64,000 bases of DNA from Stieleria magnilauensis (GCA_007753675.1 CP036432.1:4252394-4316393), one strand, 5' to 3'. Shown: positions 33,001 through 41,373, counted from the stretch's first letter. A program made the numbers and translations. The notes: generated from the letters alone by a model not told the origin.

Positions 33001-34476
33001 AGGCGCCGGAGCGGGAGCGGCCGGAGCCGGAGCGGCCGGCGCGGGCTCGGGAGTTCCGAACAGGTCGTCGGTCGCATCCGCTGCCGGGGCTGCCGGTTCG
33101 GGTGTGCCGAACGGGTCATCGCCGGCCGGAGCGGCCGGTTGGGCATCGTCGTCGCCGAACAGACCGTCAAACGGCGAGTCGTTTTGGATGATCAACGTCG
33201 TGCCGCTGACCTTCACCAACGCTTTGGCGTCTTCGTTGTTCGGGTCGGCTTCCAAAGCCATCTCGGCGACCGCTTTGGCGCCCTTCTTGTTGCCCTGTTT
33301 CAGTGCCAGCTTGCCGGCCCGCACCAGTTCGTCCGACTTGGCGGTCAGGATTCGAGCGGTTTCGCGAAGCATGACGCTGCTGGCGGTGGGCAAGGTGAGC
33401 CCTGAATTCTTCTTCGCCCCGTCGACCAAACCGGGCAGGAAGGCAAAGTCAGGGTTGTCGCGTTCGACGCTGGCGTCGGTGGTGATACGGATGTCGGCGG
33501 TCGGGGTGGTGCCACGCAGAACAAACTTGACCGAATCGAGGTCTCCGGCGATTTGACCGATCAAGATCGAATCGCGGTCGACTCGCAATGGCGGCACCCG
33601 TTTGCCATGAGCGATCGTCACCGCCGCGGGCAAATCCGCATCATGGATCCAAATCGGTGAACGCACGGCCGACTCGCTCACTCGGTCGGCGATCGCGGTG
33701 GCGGTGTTGCCGTCGGCTTCATTCACGACGCCCAGGACTCCGCCAGTGTGATTGGCCAAGATGGCCATCAACTCAATGTTCTTGGATGGTCCGATCGCGA
33801 TGCTGTGCACGGAGATATGGTCCGCCCGCAAGGCATCGACCAGGGCCGCGAAACGCGTTTCGTTGCCGGTGGCGTCGATCGACGCGCCGTCACCGATGTA
33901 AACGATCGATCGGGTGTGGTAGCGCGGGGCGGCGAGCAAGGTGCCGCGGACCGCATCGATCACCGACACCATGTTCGTGTGACCGAGCGGCAATCGCCGC
34001 TGGAGACCTTCCAGAGCGGTGTTGACGCTCGGTTGGTTTGCCGCGACCAGCGCGTCGTTCATGGCAACGGCGACCACATCGGCGGCGAACACTTGCACGC
34101 GGTCACCGGGCCGCAGCGAGGCGACGACTTTGTTGACGGCGGCCAGGGATTCGCGACGAAACTCGCCCGCCTGGCTGGCCGAGGTGTCCATCACGATGAC
34201 GACGTCGGCGGCCGGCTTCTGGACCTCCAGGAACAACGCGTCATCGGCCGATGGCAAAATCGATGCGGCGAAATAGGCCGGGCTGTCGTCGCCCACCCCG
34301 TCGGCCTGGAAACTGACGATGCGGGCCTGGGCGCCGCTGTCATTGGCAGCGCTGCCCTCGGCCGCGTGGCTGAATCCTGGAGCCATCGGAATCGTCAAAG
34401 CCACAAGGCTGACAATCGGGCAAATCCACCGCCCTGGCGTAATCAAAGTCTTAAGTTGACGTGCGACGTCTCGCAT
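30058..34476 (-). CDS. Very large secreted vWA protein with secretin-N-like and YfaP-like parts
   Basis: 1472 residues from ATG 34476 (GGAG about 9 nt upstream). Order: signal peptide to about residue 39; vWA domain of about 90-260 with MIDAS-type DTSAS at 97-101; beta region and TPR-like helices to about 430; Ala/Pro/Asp-rich linker to about 520; coiled-coil-like helices of about 530-690. A segment of about 780-860 (FIETPLSEAIQTISDTHEIP, LKNVTLRSFLRLMLRDLELT) fits the N0/STN fold of secretins. Then come a Gly/Met repeat at about 883-931, helical repeats, and a domain of about 1205-1305 (DIDLAIEEPGGTVCSLENRS, TYICPRGFSGQYRLLVRKVW) like YfaP/DUF2135. The tail is Gly-rich. Probably a periplasmic or surface adhesion or scaffold protein; role unknown. 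Confidence 0.85.
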   Translation of the reverse strand: MRDVARQLKTLITPGRWICPIVSLVALTIPMAPGFSHAAEGSAANDSGAQARIVSFQADGVGDDSPAYFAASILPSADDALFLEVQKPAADVVIVMDTSASQAGEFRRESLAAVNKVVASLRPGDRVQVFAADVVAVAMNDALVAANQPSVNTALEGLQRRLPLGHTNMVSVIDAVRGTLLAAPRYHTRSIVYIGDGASIDATGNETRFAALVDALRADHISVHSIAIGPSKNIELMAILANHTGGVLGVVNEADGNTATAIADRVSESAVRSPIWIHDADLPAAVTIAHGKRVPPLRVDRDSILIGQIAGDLDSVKFVLRGTTPTADIRITTDASVERDNPDFAFLPGLVDGAKKNSGLTLPTASSVMLRETARILTAKSDELVRAGKLALKQGNKKGAKAVAEMALEADPNNEDAKALVKVSGTTLIIQNDSPFDGLFGDDDAQPAAPAGDDPFGTPEPAAPAADATDDLFGTPEPAPAAPAPAAPAPAPTPAPAPAAPAPPVVTPPPAAPAGGRLPRVPAGRSIVGDDEILERGGDLLDRIEAQRNAANGRLRAEVKAALRAAERALRTDPTGVAGQLKSVLARVQTLPDIDPKLRQDLESQLQSAIQAASSAEARFAAQQANIVAQDEASRATARLLQETFRREATLKTLSQQMNALIDEGRYTEADGDVSLKFAEIAGDSITEDSIAGRHFTDQPLALQTYDRDRRYKEMRERNFVDAFSLVLKSNIPFVDEPPILYPDADVWQALSRRRLERYGSIELVGDNETERKIEASLSDETTQTFIETPLSEAIQTISDTHEIPIVIDNRALEEIGLDADAGVNIDLKNVTLRSFLRLMLRDLELTYLIKDEVMQITTVEAAEDNLVTKVYPVGDLVVPVVSLGGGGGMGGGMGGGMGGGMGGGMGGGMGGGGMGGGGMGGGGMGGGMFVVPDNVSLDSKSESAPASTDTGVVQDSTSAATLSAAEQQLIKPLKVTPKEGQTRGEAWEAFFAGLTLADVREITILDQQIRATARQFSLKAAAADERGDRKAAVESFAQSRDMISEAIRAGHVQPWMYQAYAISLTATGAPQSEVERALLSAVDFAETPADILNVAGRLEDLGSDAAALQLCMRVAELDPNRRETYVMGLRLAEQLDDPSAIAWACSGVLAQAWPAEFAPVVDKATLLARSAYAELKEKGMQDEAAKFAKALDQAAAHDVIVRVSWTGDADIDLAIEEPGGTVCSLENRSSASGGTLLGDSYPGQGEDNTGTVSETYICPRGFSGQYRLLVRKVWGEVSTGQVTVEIVTDAKRPSQRFIRKEVPLTEKNALFVFEVKEGKRQEKLGEAQLAHLRDVQRDLNGQLLGQFANPGNDSAQVLRDLYRDTQRLTGGVGANPFFGRNNAVGFQPQITQLPEGASLSTLAIISADRRYVRISPAPFFSQIGDVSTFNFVDGGTGGAGGGAGGGLGGGAGGGLGGGGGLGGGGGGGFGN
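31683..31826. repeat. Gly-Met codon repeat inside the vWA gene
   Basis: Tandem CCCATGCCGCC-type units of 12 and 15 bp encode GGGM and GGGGM repeats (about residues 883-931). Slippage-prone, but always a multiple of three. Confidence 0.9.
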
Positions 34477-34681
34477 CTGAATTTTCTCCGCGGTGCTTGA
34501 AAACGGCGATCTGCCTGTCTTCATCGGAACAACCGTTCTGTGTGCTAGGTTCCAAACCGCCCGAAATCCACGCATTTGGCGGGTTTCTTGCGATCTTGGG
34601 AAAAGGGATGAGTCAATCGAGAGAGATCTCTACTGGCAGAGTCTATTCCCGCTCAATTCAACTCGCTACGAAAAAAAACGC

Positions 34682-34773
34682 CTTTCGCCCACTCCATTTG
34701 CTCGCCATTCCGGTTGTGAGTGTTGCATTTTGCAACACCTGTATCGCAATTGATCAACTGGAATGGGCGAAAG
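34682..34773. repeat. Nested inverted repeat upstream of the vWA gene
   Basis: Outer arms CTTTCGCCCACTCCA (34682-34696) and TGGAATGGGCGAAAG (34759-34773) match at 14 of 15 positions. Centred between them is a perfect hairpin GTGTTGCA-TTT-TGCAACAC (34720-34738). It lies about 200 nt before the vWA start in a 588-bp gap without genes. Could be a regulatory structure or small RNA; no promoter or terminator T-run clearly attached. Confidence 0.6.
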
Positions 34774-34905
34774 ACAAGTCAAACCCCGGTAGAGAATGAA
34801 AGAGACGCGAATGTTGTGCCAATCGGTAAAAGATCGTTGCGTGATTGTGTCAGGGGGCCAGGCTTTCAATGTCCACCGACTTGACAGGGCACGGTGGCTG
34901 AATGG

Positions 34906-34996
34906 AGAGGTAGGAAAATTTTGGAGGTAGGAAGATTGAAGAATTCGAATGGATGGTGCAGTTCATCATTTTCTTACCTCCAAAATCTTCTTACCT
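34906..34996. repeat. AGGTAGGAAAATT inverted repeat
   Basis: Two direct units GAGGTAGGAAAATTTTG (from 34907) and GAGGTAGGAAGATT (from 34924), period 17, are followed about 30 nt later by two inverse units (34968-34996, TTCTTACCTCCAAAATC type). Nearly 30-bp arms can pair. Same design as the TGGTCAAAA element (direct tandem units, then inverted ones) with an unrelated sequence. Confidence 0.8.
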
Positions 34997-35064
34997 GTTT
35001 TCCGCAACGGCTAAGACAACAGGGGCCTGAACGCTTGCGAGAATCGGCTACCCCCCGGACCCCG

Positions 35065-35565
35065 CTACTCGGCTGCTGGGCTCTCGAACTTGAATTTGGA
35101 CACCCCCCGTGACTTGCTCGGCAACTGCCCCCGAACCATCACTTCGGTGACCACCTGGGTCTCGGGATCGAAGCGGCGGTTGCTGCGTTTGTCGGTGAAG
35201 ATCGCCTGGGGAAGCGTGAAACTTTCGCCCGGCTGAAGCGGGCTCGCCTGGGTGATCTCATACTGCCCGTTGAGGATGATCGACAAATGCCCGATCGGCT
35301 GGTCCAACTCGCTGGTGACCGTGACCACTGGAGTCAACACGGCCATCTGGCCACCTGTCGTCGGCAGCGGCGCCTCGTCCAGCGTCACGGCCACCGGCAA
35401 GGGTGGGCCGCCGATACTCTCGGGAAACAACGCATAAACGCTCAGCCCCACCCCGATCATCACGCAAAACGCGACGAACAACCCGCGGGAGGAAAGCTGG
35501 AACGTGGGAGCGACGCGAGGGATCTCGCTGGTTTCACTTGAATCGGCAGGAGCAGACGACGTCAT
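35065..35565 (-). CDS. Single-helix membrane protein, function unknown
   Basis: 166 residues from ATG 35565. A short polar N-terminus precedes one helix at about 32-48 (LFVAFCVMIGVGLSVYALFP). An extracytoplasmic beta-rich domain follows with VTVTSELDQPIGHLSIILNG and QVVTEVMVRGQLP. Its pattern suggests an immunoglobulin-like or FxLYD-like fold, but I do not recognise a family. No good ribosome site before the ATG; GTG 35610 is in frame. It lies just downstream of a strong terminator, so its own promoter must sit in the short space 35565-35618 or it reads through. Confidence 0.65.
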   Translation of the reverse strand: MTSSAPADSSETSEIPRVAPTFQLSSRGLFVAFCVMIGVGLSVYALFPESIGGPPLPVAVTLDEAPLPTTGGQMAVLTPVVTVTSELDQPIGHLSIILNGQYEITQASPLQPGESFTLPQAIFTDKRSNRRFDPETQVVTEVMVRGQLPSKSRGVSKFKFESPAAE

Positions 35566-35618
35566 GGGGAGGGCCGCGTCGATGGAGAGTCCCAGCAAAA
35601 GGGCGGACACATCAAGAA

Positions 35619-35661
35619 CGAAAAAAAGCCGGCTGACAAATCGGTTGATCTGTCAGCCGGC
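35619..35661 (-). terminator. Strong Rho-independent terminator
   Basis: Perfect 11-bp arms GCCGGCTGACA (35628-35638) and TGTCAGCCGGC (35651-35661). On the minus strand the stem is followed by TTTTTTTCG. No protein gene ends just upstream of it on that strand, which suggests an untranslated transcript (see next entry). Confidence 0.85.
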
Positions 35662-36000
35662 AGTTGCTTCGACCCGTCGGCGGCAAAATGGAGCCGCTGG
35701 GAGAAACGCGTAAGTCTGAGCGTGCTACTGCACAAGCCGTTAAGTGACTTAGGCGAACCCTAAAAATGATCCCTCTGCCGAATTAAGAGGATCGAAGCGG
35801 GCGAGGTCTTTTTCAGACATCGCCGCGTAAGTGTAGGCCGCTGGTTCCTGACAGCAAGCTCAGGAACACCCCGACAGGAAAGTGATCGGCGTGCCGTGGC
35901 CGATGGCGTGAACCCATTTTGCAGCGTTGCCCCCGATTTTTTCGCACTGAAATGTTTTGCCAGCATCCCCAAACCCATTTCTGATTTTTTCCCGCCGTTG
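35662..36000 (-). other. ORF-poor structured region, candidate small RNA
   Basis: No convincing protein gene on either strand. On the minus strand several stems can form: GTTCCTGA against TCAGGAAC (around 35847-35871), GCCG/CGGC pairs outside it with unpaired stretches of about 19 nt on both sides, and TAAGTC against GACTTA (about 35711-35751). The region ends at the terminator at 35619-35661. The stem, symmetric bubble and terminal hairpin layout is loosely like 6S RNA, but I found no decisive 6S sequence. tmRNA and SRP RNA motifs are absent. Confidence 0.3.
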
Positions 36001-36112
36001 TTCCAATTCAGCGACTTTGGCGATGCACGACAGTTTTTCGTTCACATTTCGCGATGCCTTTCGCTTGGTGACTCAGACCTCTACCGACCCCGTAGCAACG
36101 AGTGACCGATCC

Positions 36113-37237
36113 ATGCACCTTCTGCAACGAAATCCCGCCGCCCGAAATCCCGGCCGAAATCCCGCCGGATTATCTCCCGCGGCCCGATCGTTTGCCGGCC
36201 GGGTTACCGGCTCGGTTACCGACTGCGGCCGCGGGTTTCCTCGCCTGTCGACGGCGTTGGCCGCGATGGCCGCGATGGTGATGGCAATGTCGCTGACGCC
36301 GTCGGCGGGAGCGGGCTCGCCATTGGATGCGGAGTTGTTCAGCGAAATCTCGATGTCCGAGACGGTGGCCGATGCGTCTCGGCCACCCGCGACGTCGTCG
36401 AAAACAACGGGCACGGTCTTGGGGGCTGCATCATTGTCCAAGCTGCTTTCGGCGGATGGAATTCAGTGCGCCGTCGTGTCCTCGGCCGTTCGTGTCGAAG
36501 TGGCGGAACTGCTGCCGGCCAACAACGACGATGCCCCACAGGGAACGCTGCTCTGCACCGTGGATGCCGACGCCGATCGCATCGATGTCGTGCTGCCTGT
36601 GGACAATCTGCCGGTCGATGCGTCTGGAAACGAGCAGTCGGTCGACGGAGAGAAATTGATGGCGTTACTTGTCGCGATGCAAAACCATGACCATGTCCAG
36701 TTGGTCGCGTCGGGAAAAACGCTCGCGCTGCACACGTCGCTGAGCAATCAGGGCGTCACGGCGGACGGCTTGCGAACCGTGGCCGAGCGATTGGCGTTGG
36801 CGGCGACGAAGACAACCGGCATCGCAGCCACGGTGTTGACCAAGCAAGCTGTTGCCGGGGTCAACACCAACGACACGCCACCGGGGCGACCTGCAATCAC
36901 GTCAGCCGACACAACATCGGTCGCAACGAAGGCAACCGCAACGAAGTCAGCCGCAGCGACGTTGGTCGGGACGTGGTCGGCGAAGACGTCAGCCAGCGAT
37001 GCCTGGGCCATTCGCTTCGATGCCGACGACAACTTCGTGATGGTTCATACCCGAAGCGGAAAGAACTCGGTGTCGCGAGGCACGTACCAGACGACCGGGG
37101 ATCGATTGGTGCTGAGCGAATCGTCCGGCGTGTCGTTGACCGGCACACTGGAGCGCACCTCGGGCAACGCGTTTCGATGGCGACTGCAGAACACCGGCGG
37201 CGACGTCGTCGCGACGCTTTCGTTCAGCAAGCAGTAG
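36113..37237 (+). CDS. Secreted hypothetical protein with lipocalin-like C-terminal strands
   Basis: 374 residues from ATG 36113 (GAGTGA about 8 nt upstream). A long basic N-terminus precedes a hydrophobic segment (about 47-66, STALAAMAAMVMAMSLTPSA), so export with an extended n-region or a membrane anchor. The middle (SLSKLLSADGIQCAVVSSAV, VDADADRIDVVLPVDNLP) could be a YbjN/chaperone-like alpha-beta fold. The end (LVGTWSAKTSASDAWAIRFD, GTYQTTGDRLVLS) has the strand pattern of lipocalin-like domains that start with G-W-T/S. No known function. Convergent with the next gene, only 3 bp between stops. Confidence 0.75.
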   Translation: MHLLQRNPAARNPGRNPAGLSPAARSFAGRVTGSVTDCGRGFPRLSTALAAMAAMVMAMSLTPSAGAGSPLDAELFSEISMSETVADASRPPATSSKTTGTVLGAASLSKLLSADGIQCAVVSSAVRVEVAELLPANNDDAPQGTLLCTVDADADRIDVVLPVDNLPVDASGNEQSVDGEKLMALLVAMQNHDHVQLVASGKTLALHTSLSNQGVTADGLRTVAERLALAATKTTGIAATVLTKQAVAGVNTNDTPPGRPAITSADTTSVATKATATKSAAATLVGTWSAKTSASDAWAIRFDADDNFVMVHTRSGKNSVSRGTYQTTGDRLVLSESSGVSLTGTLERTSGNAFRWRLQNTGGDVVATLSFSKQ

Positions 37238-37240
37238 CAC

Positions 37241-37771
37241 TCACTCCAACTCCGGAAAACGGATGAACGAATCGGGAGGTTGAAAGAGTTCCTCCCACGT
37301 GGCATCTTCGCGGTCGTCGGTGGCGTCCGCTTCGATCACGAGCGCGTCGGGTTCGACGAATTCGTCGTCGATGATCAATTCCGCCAGCGAACGGGCGACT
37401 TCCACGGCCGTCTTCACCTCGTCGACCAGTTCGTCCACCGCGGCGTCAGCGACGATGCGTCCCAAGTGCGGGTCAAGCTCGTGCCCGACATCCCAGCTGA
37501 TTTGGAATTGCGTGGCCAATCGTGCAAAGAGCTGGACCGCGGCGGTCGCGATTCGAATCGGTTCGGCGGCCGCATCGGCGTCGCGTAACTCGGCGTCGCT
37601 TAAATCGACGACCAGTGCGACGCTCAGGGTGTCGGCGTCGATGGTTTCGACCTGCGTGGCGGCCGCATCGATCTGCTGCTTGCGGCACTCGGCCGGCAGC
37701 GCTGCCAGGATTCGCTCGATCCGCTCGGGATCATCCACGGGGCTACTGGTGTAAACGAAACGAATTTGCAT
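37241..37771 (-). CDS. Acidic cytosolic hypothetical protein
   Basis: 176 residues, strongly acidic, with no signal or membrane segment. It begins MQIRFVYTSSPVDDPERIER and shows alternating strands and helices (LSVALVVDLSDAELRDADAA, EVKTAVEVARSLAELIIDDE). The ATG at 37771 is the only sensible start. I do not recognise a family. The insertion sequence begins 48 nt upstream of its start and may have separated it from its original promoter. Confidence 0.75.
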   Translation of the reverse strand: MQIRFVYTSSPVDDPERIERILAALPAECRKQQIDAAATQVETIDADTLSVALVVDLSDAELRDADAAAEPIRIATAAVQLFARLATQFQISWDVGHELDPHLGRIVADAAVDELVDEVKTAVEVARSLAELIIDDEFVEPDALVIEADATDDREDATWEELFQPPDSFIRFPELE

Positions 37772-37818
37772 GCCTGGGAGAAACAGTCGGGGATCCTGCC
37801 GGGTGAGATGACTGATAG

Positions 37819-37843
37819 ACTAGTCCTCAATCAAGCGAACGCT
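37819..37843. repeat. IS left terminal inverted repeat
   Basis: Reads ACTAGTCCTCAATCAAGCGA then ACGCT; exact complement of the right end. Confidence 0.9.
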
Positions 37844-38016
37844 AGCGTGGATTTTGCGTGACGCTTTCGGATTTTTGAGGCGCAGCAGCACGCTTGGGAG
37901 CACTGCTCCTTATTGGAAATTCGCATGGTATCGTGCTCATAAATTCGCTTCTCTCGGGTTAGGCGTTAGCGGCGGTACCGAAGCATCCGGACTTCGGCTT
38001 CGTTGGTTTCGACGTG

Positions 38017-39552
38017 TCACGTTCGAAGCGGCATCGCAATATGGTCACTGAGTGTGAACAAGTTTTCGACGCCGAGACGGTATGTCAAAATCCGCAGCTT
38101 CAGTTGACGCGATGAGCGGATGACTTGGGCCGGAATCTGGATCAACGAAGTCAAGAACGTCGAGAACTCCATTTTGATCACACGATCACGAAGGCGTTTT
38201 CGCGTCTTTCTCTGCCCGGGATTCCCTTTGACGCGGACCATCATTCCACTCCAAAGCTTCAGCGTCCAGGCAAGAGAAGCAATCAACATGTACGCCCAGT
38301 TGCTTTCCAGCGAATCCAGCGGCGCGGTCAATGCGTGACTCGCCTTGAGCTGGCTAATCGTGTTTTCCTGATCACAGCGATTGTTGCCGTCTCCGATCAG
38401 TTCACGCGACTGTTTTTCTTCCTTTGGTTCGTTGCTGATGTAGAAGAAGTACTTTTCGGTGCTGAACAAGAATTGCTGCCCACTCGTGACGTCGATGTCT
38501 TTGCGAACGGCAACCATCCGGTAGGGACGCTTGCAATTGCCAGGCTGATACGGGAACTCGGCATAGCTTTCAGCACGCAGCTTCTTGTTCTCGTAGCCGT
38601 TTTCTACGACGATTTCCTCTTTGTAGTTGGGTCGTTTTGCACGCGGATTCTCAGAAGTCTTTTTCTGCCGCCGAAGCGGTTTCCATGCTGATTCGTCGAG
38701 GGAGTCGGCAATTGCGGTCAGTGTTTTGTTGGCGTCATAGCCAAACACGAAACGGACATCCTGCGCGTCCCATCGATCGAGATGTTGGGTTGACGAAAAG
38801 TCCGTGTCGCCACGCAACAGGATCTTTCGAAACCCAGCATTGCGACATAGTTCGATCGCCCTGTCAAAGTAGAACGATGAGCCTTCACCGCTCGGGCGAT
38901 TGCCGCTGCGGTTGGCCAGGTACAGTAACTCGTTGGTTTCCGCGAGCGTAACGACCAGTGGATGGTAGCCCCATTGTCCTTTGTAGTTGATTCCGATGCC
39001 CTCTTTCTTTTCACCGCAAGTCTCGACCATCGTGCCATCGGCTTCAATGGTGGCCTGCTCGAAGAACGCATCGGATTGTTGTTTCCAAACCTTCTTGCGT
39101 GCCACGTTGATTCCCTGCATCAATAGCAGTAGCTTGAAGCCATCAAAACGACGGCAAAAGTCACCAGCAGTTGTCGGATCGGGAATCCGTTCAGCGCCCA
39201 GTGCGTCCAGATACGCCTCGTCGGTGCGGCGATGCTCCAAATGTTCGAGGCAGGTCCCACCGGCCAATAGATTCAGGGCAATGTTGAGCACGTGATCGGC
39301 TTCGTCGTACGGCGCGTGAAGCTTGAACACCGGTGCGGACTGGTTGATGTGCTTTCGCAATCCGAGTTGCTCGACAAGCTGCATGACCATGCCGATACCG
39401 CCACAGGAAACCGCCTCAACTTTCTCGGCCAGTTCGTACTTTGCCCGCAAGGGGCGAATCATGGGCGTATGTGTCTTACCCTTCTTCTTGTCGATACGTT
39501 GTAGAAGAACTCGCTTGCGGCGCAGCAACCGACGGCGTAAGTTGTCGTTCAC
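38017..39552 (-). CDS. IS1380-family DDE transposase
   Basis: 511-residue transposase that cuts and joins the element ends. Acidic residues of the RNase H-like core are visible in EQATIEADGTMVE (first Asp), KILLRGDTDFSS (second Asp) and GDGNNRCDQENTISQLKA (Glu). A large insertion domain lies between the second Asp and the Glu, as is usual for IS1380. GTG 39552 is chosen because GGAGGA lies 6 nt upstream; an in-frame TTG at 39600 would place the start nearer the right end. No frameshift or stop, so it is probably functional. Confidence 0.92.
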   Translation of the reverse strand: MNDNLRRRLLRRKRVLLQRIDKKKGKTHTPMIRPLRAKYELAEKVEAVSCGGIGMVMQLVEQLGLRKHINQSAPVFKLHAPYDEADHVLNIALNLLAGGTCLEHLEHRRTDEAYLDALGAERIPDPTTAGDFCRRFDGFKLLLLMQGINVARKKVWKQQSDAFFEQATIEADGTMVETCGEKKEGIGINYKGQWGYHPLVVTLAETNELLYLANRSGNRPSGEGSSFYFDRAIELCRNAGFRKILLRGDTDFSSTQHLDRWDAQDVRFVFGYDANKTLTAIADSLDESAWKPLRRQKKTSENPRAKRPNYKEEIVVENGYENKKLRAESYAEFPYQPGNCKRPYRMVAVRKDIDVTSGQQFLFSTEKYFFYISNEPKEEKQSRELIGDGNNRCDQENTISQLKASHALTAPLDSLESNWAYMLIASLAWTLKLWSGMMVRVKGNPGQRKTRKRLRDRVIKMEFSTFLTSLIQIPAQVIRSSRQLKLRILTYRLGVENLFTLSDHIAMPLRT

Positions 39553-39651
39553 TCGAAATCCTCCGTTGAGTGAGTGCGTTGAAGTTGTCGTTATCTCCAA
39601 TACACCCGCAAAACGCCGAGGGTTTCGAGTTTTTTCAATTTTTCACCATCA

Positions 39652-39676
39652 AGCGTTCGCTTGATTGAGGACTAGT
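39652..39676. repeat. IS right terminal inverted repeat
   Basis: Reads AGCGTTCGCTTGATTGAGGA then CTAGT; pairs perfectly with 37819-37843. Confidence 0.9.
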
Positions 39677-39758
39677 GCTTCGGGCCTCGCCCTTGGGAAG
39701 ATGACGTTAACTTAATGGTATCGGGCTGGAATCCACACACCTCTTTGGAATCGTTTCG

Positions 39759-40877
39759 GTGAAACCTTCATACGCCTCCATCATTCTTGCGGGATTGCTG
39801 TGTTTGAGTCTCGGTTGTCCGTCCAAGTCGTCGGTGGAACCGGGGCCGGAAGCGCAGGCAGACCCTGCACCGCGCTCGCCGACAGACTCCGCGGACCGGG
39901 CGGCAGACATCGCCGCGGCCGTTGAAGCGGTGGCGAAGACGCGTCGCGATGGAAACAACGCGGTGATCGAGGTCGACCTCCGCGACGCGGACGTCACCGG
40001 TGTGCTGGAGCAGCTTGCTGCGCTGCCGAAACTGCGCAGCGTGTTGCTGTCGGGATCCAACGTCGACGACGACGGTTTAATCAGTGTTGCGAAGATTGAC
40101 TCGTTGCAAAACCTGGATCTGCGCGGCTGTGCGGTCGGCGATGCGGGGGTTGCGCATTTGGGCGGACTGAAACAGCTCAAGGCGATCAAGTTTTCGGGAA
40201 AAGACGACGCCACCCAGGTGACCGATGCCGGGATGAAAACGTTGGGTGGGATCAAGACGCTGGAAGTGATCGCGTTGGACTTTTTGCCGATCACCGACCA
40301 AGGCATCGCGTCGCTGGGGGGGCTGTCCAAGCTGAGTGAATTGTATCTGGCGGGGACACAGGTGACCGACGACGCCGCCCAGACGATGGCATCGTTTCCG
40401 CCGCTGAAGAAGCTGCGGATTGCGTCCACGTCATTTGGCAACGACGGGCTGGCTGAACTGGTCGGGCTGTCGCAGTTGGTCGAATTGGATCTCAGCGAGT
40501 GTGCGGGGATCGACAATGCGGCGTTGGAAACACTCGCAGGGTTCACAAAACTTTCCAAGCTGAATCTTTACGCGACGTCGGTCGGCGATGGGGACTGGGG
40601 ACAACTGTCCGGCGCGAGCGGGTTACAGTGGCTCAACGTCGACAAGACCAACGTCGGTGATGCGTCGCTCGATGCCCTGGGCAAGCTGACCGGATTGACG
40701 TTTCTGCATTTGGGCAGCACCCAAATCACCGACGCAGGGCTGCCGCAGTTGGCGGGATTGTCGAAGCTTGAAAAACTGATCGTGACACGAACGGCGGTCA
40801 CCCAAGCCGGCGTCGATCAGCTGCAACCGCAGTTGCCCGAGACCGAAATTCAACTCGAGTATGTCCCGGGCAAGTGA
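39759..40877 (+). CDS. Leucine-rich-repeat lipoprotein
   Basis: 372 residues from GTG 39759. A lipoprotein signal peptide ends in the lipobox LSLGC, so Cys at about residue 20 should be lipidated. A Pro/Ala/Asp-rich linker follows to about residue 50, then about a dozen leucine-rich repeats such as LQNLDLRGCAVGDAGVAHL, LSELYLAGTQVTDDAAQTM and LTFLHLGSTQITDAGLPQL. Same repeat class as the protein at 13717-15996, but membrane-anchored and half as long. Binding partner unknown. The IS element ends 82 nt upstream, so the promoter may lie in or against the IS end. Confidence 0.88.
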   Translation: MKPSYASIILAGLLCLSLGCPSKSSVEPGPEAQADPAPRSPTDSADRAADIAAAVEAVAKTRRDGNNAVIEVDLRDADVTGVLEQLAALPKLRSVLLSGSNVDDDGLISVAKIDSLQNLDLRGCAVGDAGVAHLGGLKQLKAIKFSGKDDATQVTDAGMKTLGGIKTLEVIALDFLPITDQGIASLGGLSKLSELYLAGTQVTDDAAQTMASFPPLKKLRIASTSFGNDGLAELVGLSQLVELDLSECAGIDNAALETLAGFTKLSKLNLYATSVGDGDWGQLSGASGLQWLNVDKTNVGDASLDALGKLTGLTFLHLGSTQITDAGLPQLAGLSKLEKLIVTRTAVTQAGVDQLQPQLPETEIQLEYVPGK

Positions 40878-40951
40878 GCCCTGGTGGACCGTTTCGTCAC
40901 GGGTGAACCTTGTCCGCGGCACGGCCATCGATCATGTTAAGCGACACGAAT

Positions 40952-41373
<422 letters not shown>

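Larger units (their letters stand above)
37819..39676. mobile_element. IS1380-type insertion sequence, complete
   Basis: 1858 bp bounded by 25-bp perfect inverted repeats and carrying one intact transposase gene on the minus strand. The outermost six bases ACTAGT are themselves a palindrome and appear at both ends, so they may instead be a duplicated CTAG-containing target. In that case the element proper starts at CCTCAATC. About 170 bp between the left end and the transposase stop is non-coding. Inserted between an acidic hypothetical gene and an LRR lipoprotein gene without breaking either. Confidence 0.9.

Noticed and set aside
32696-33556. Gly/Ala-rich plus-strand frame antisense to the vWA gene
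   Set aside because: Its composition mirrors the Pro/Ala linker on the other strand; no independent evidence.
35619-35978. tmRNA or SRP RNA gene
   Set aside because: No GGTTCGAC-type T-loop, tag frame or CCA-end region for tmRNA and no GGTCAGG...GGAAG...AGCAGCC motif for SRP RNA.
35760-35978. 72-residue minus-strand frame
   Set aside because: No ribosome site; Ser/Arg-rich translation overlaps the structured region and has no domain.
39553-39600. TTG start for the transposase
   Set aside because: GTG 39552 has GGAGGA at ideal spacing; the TTG has none.
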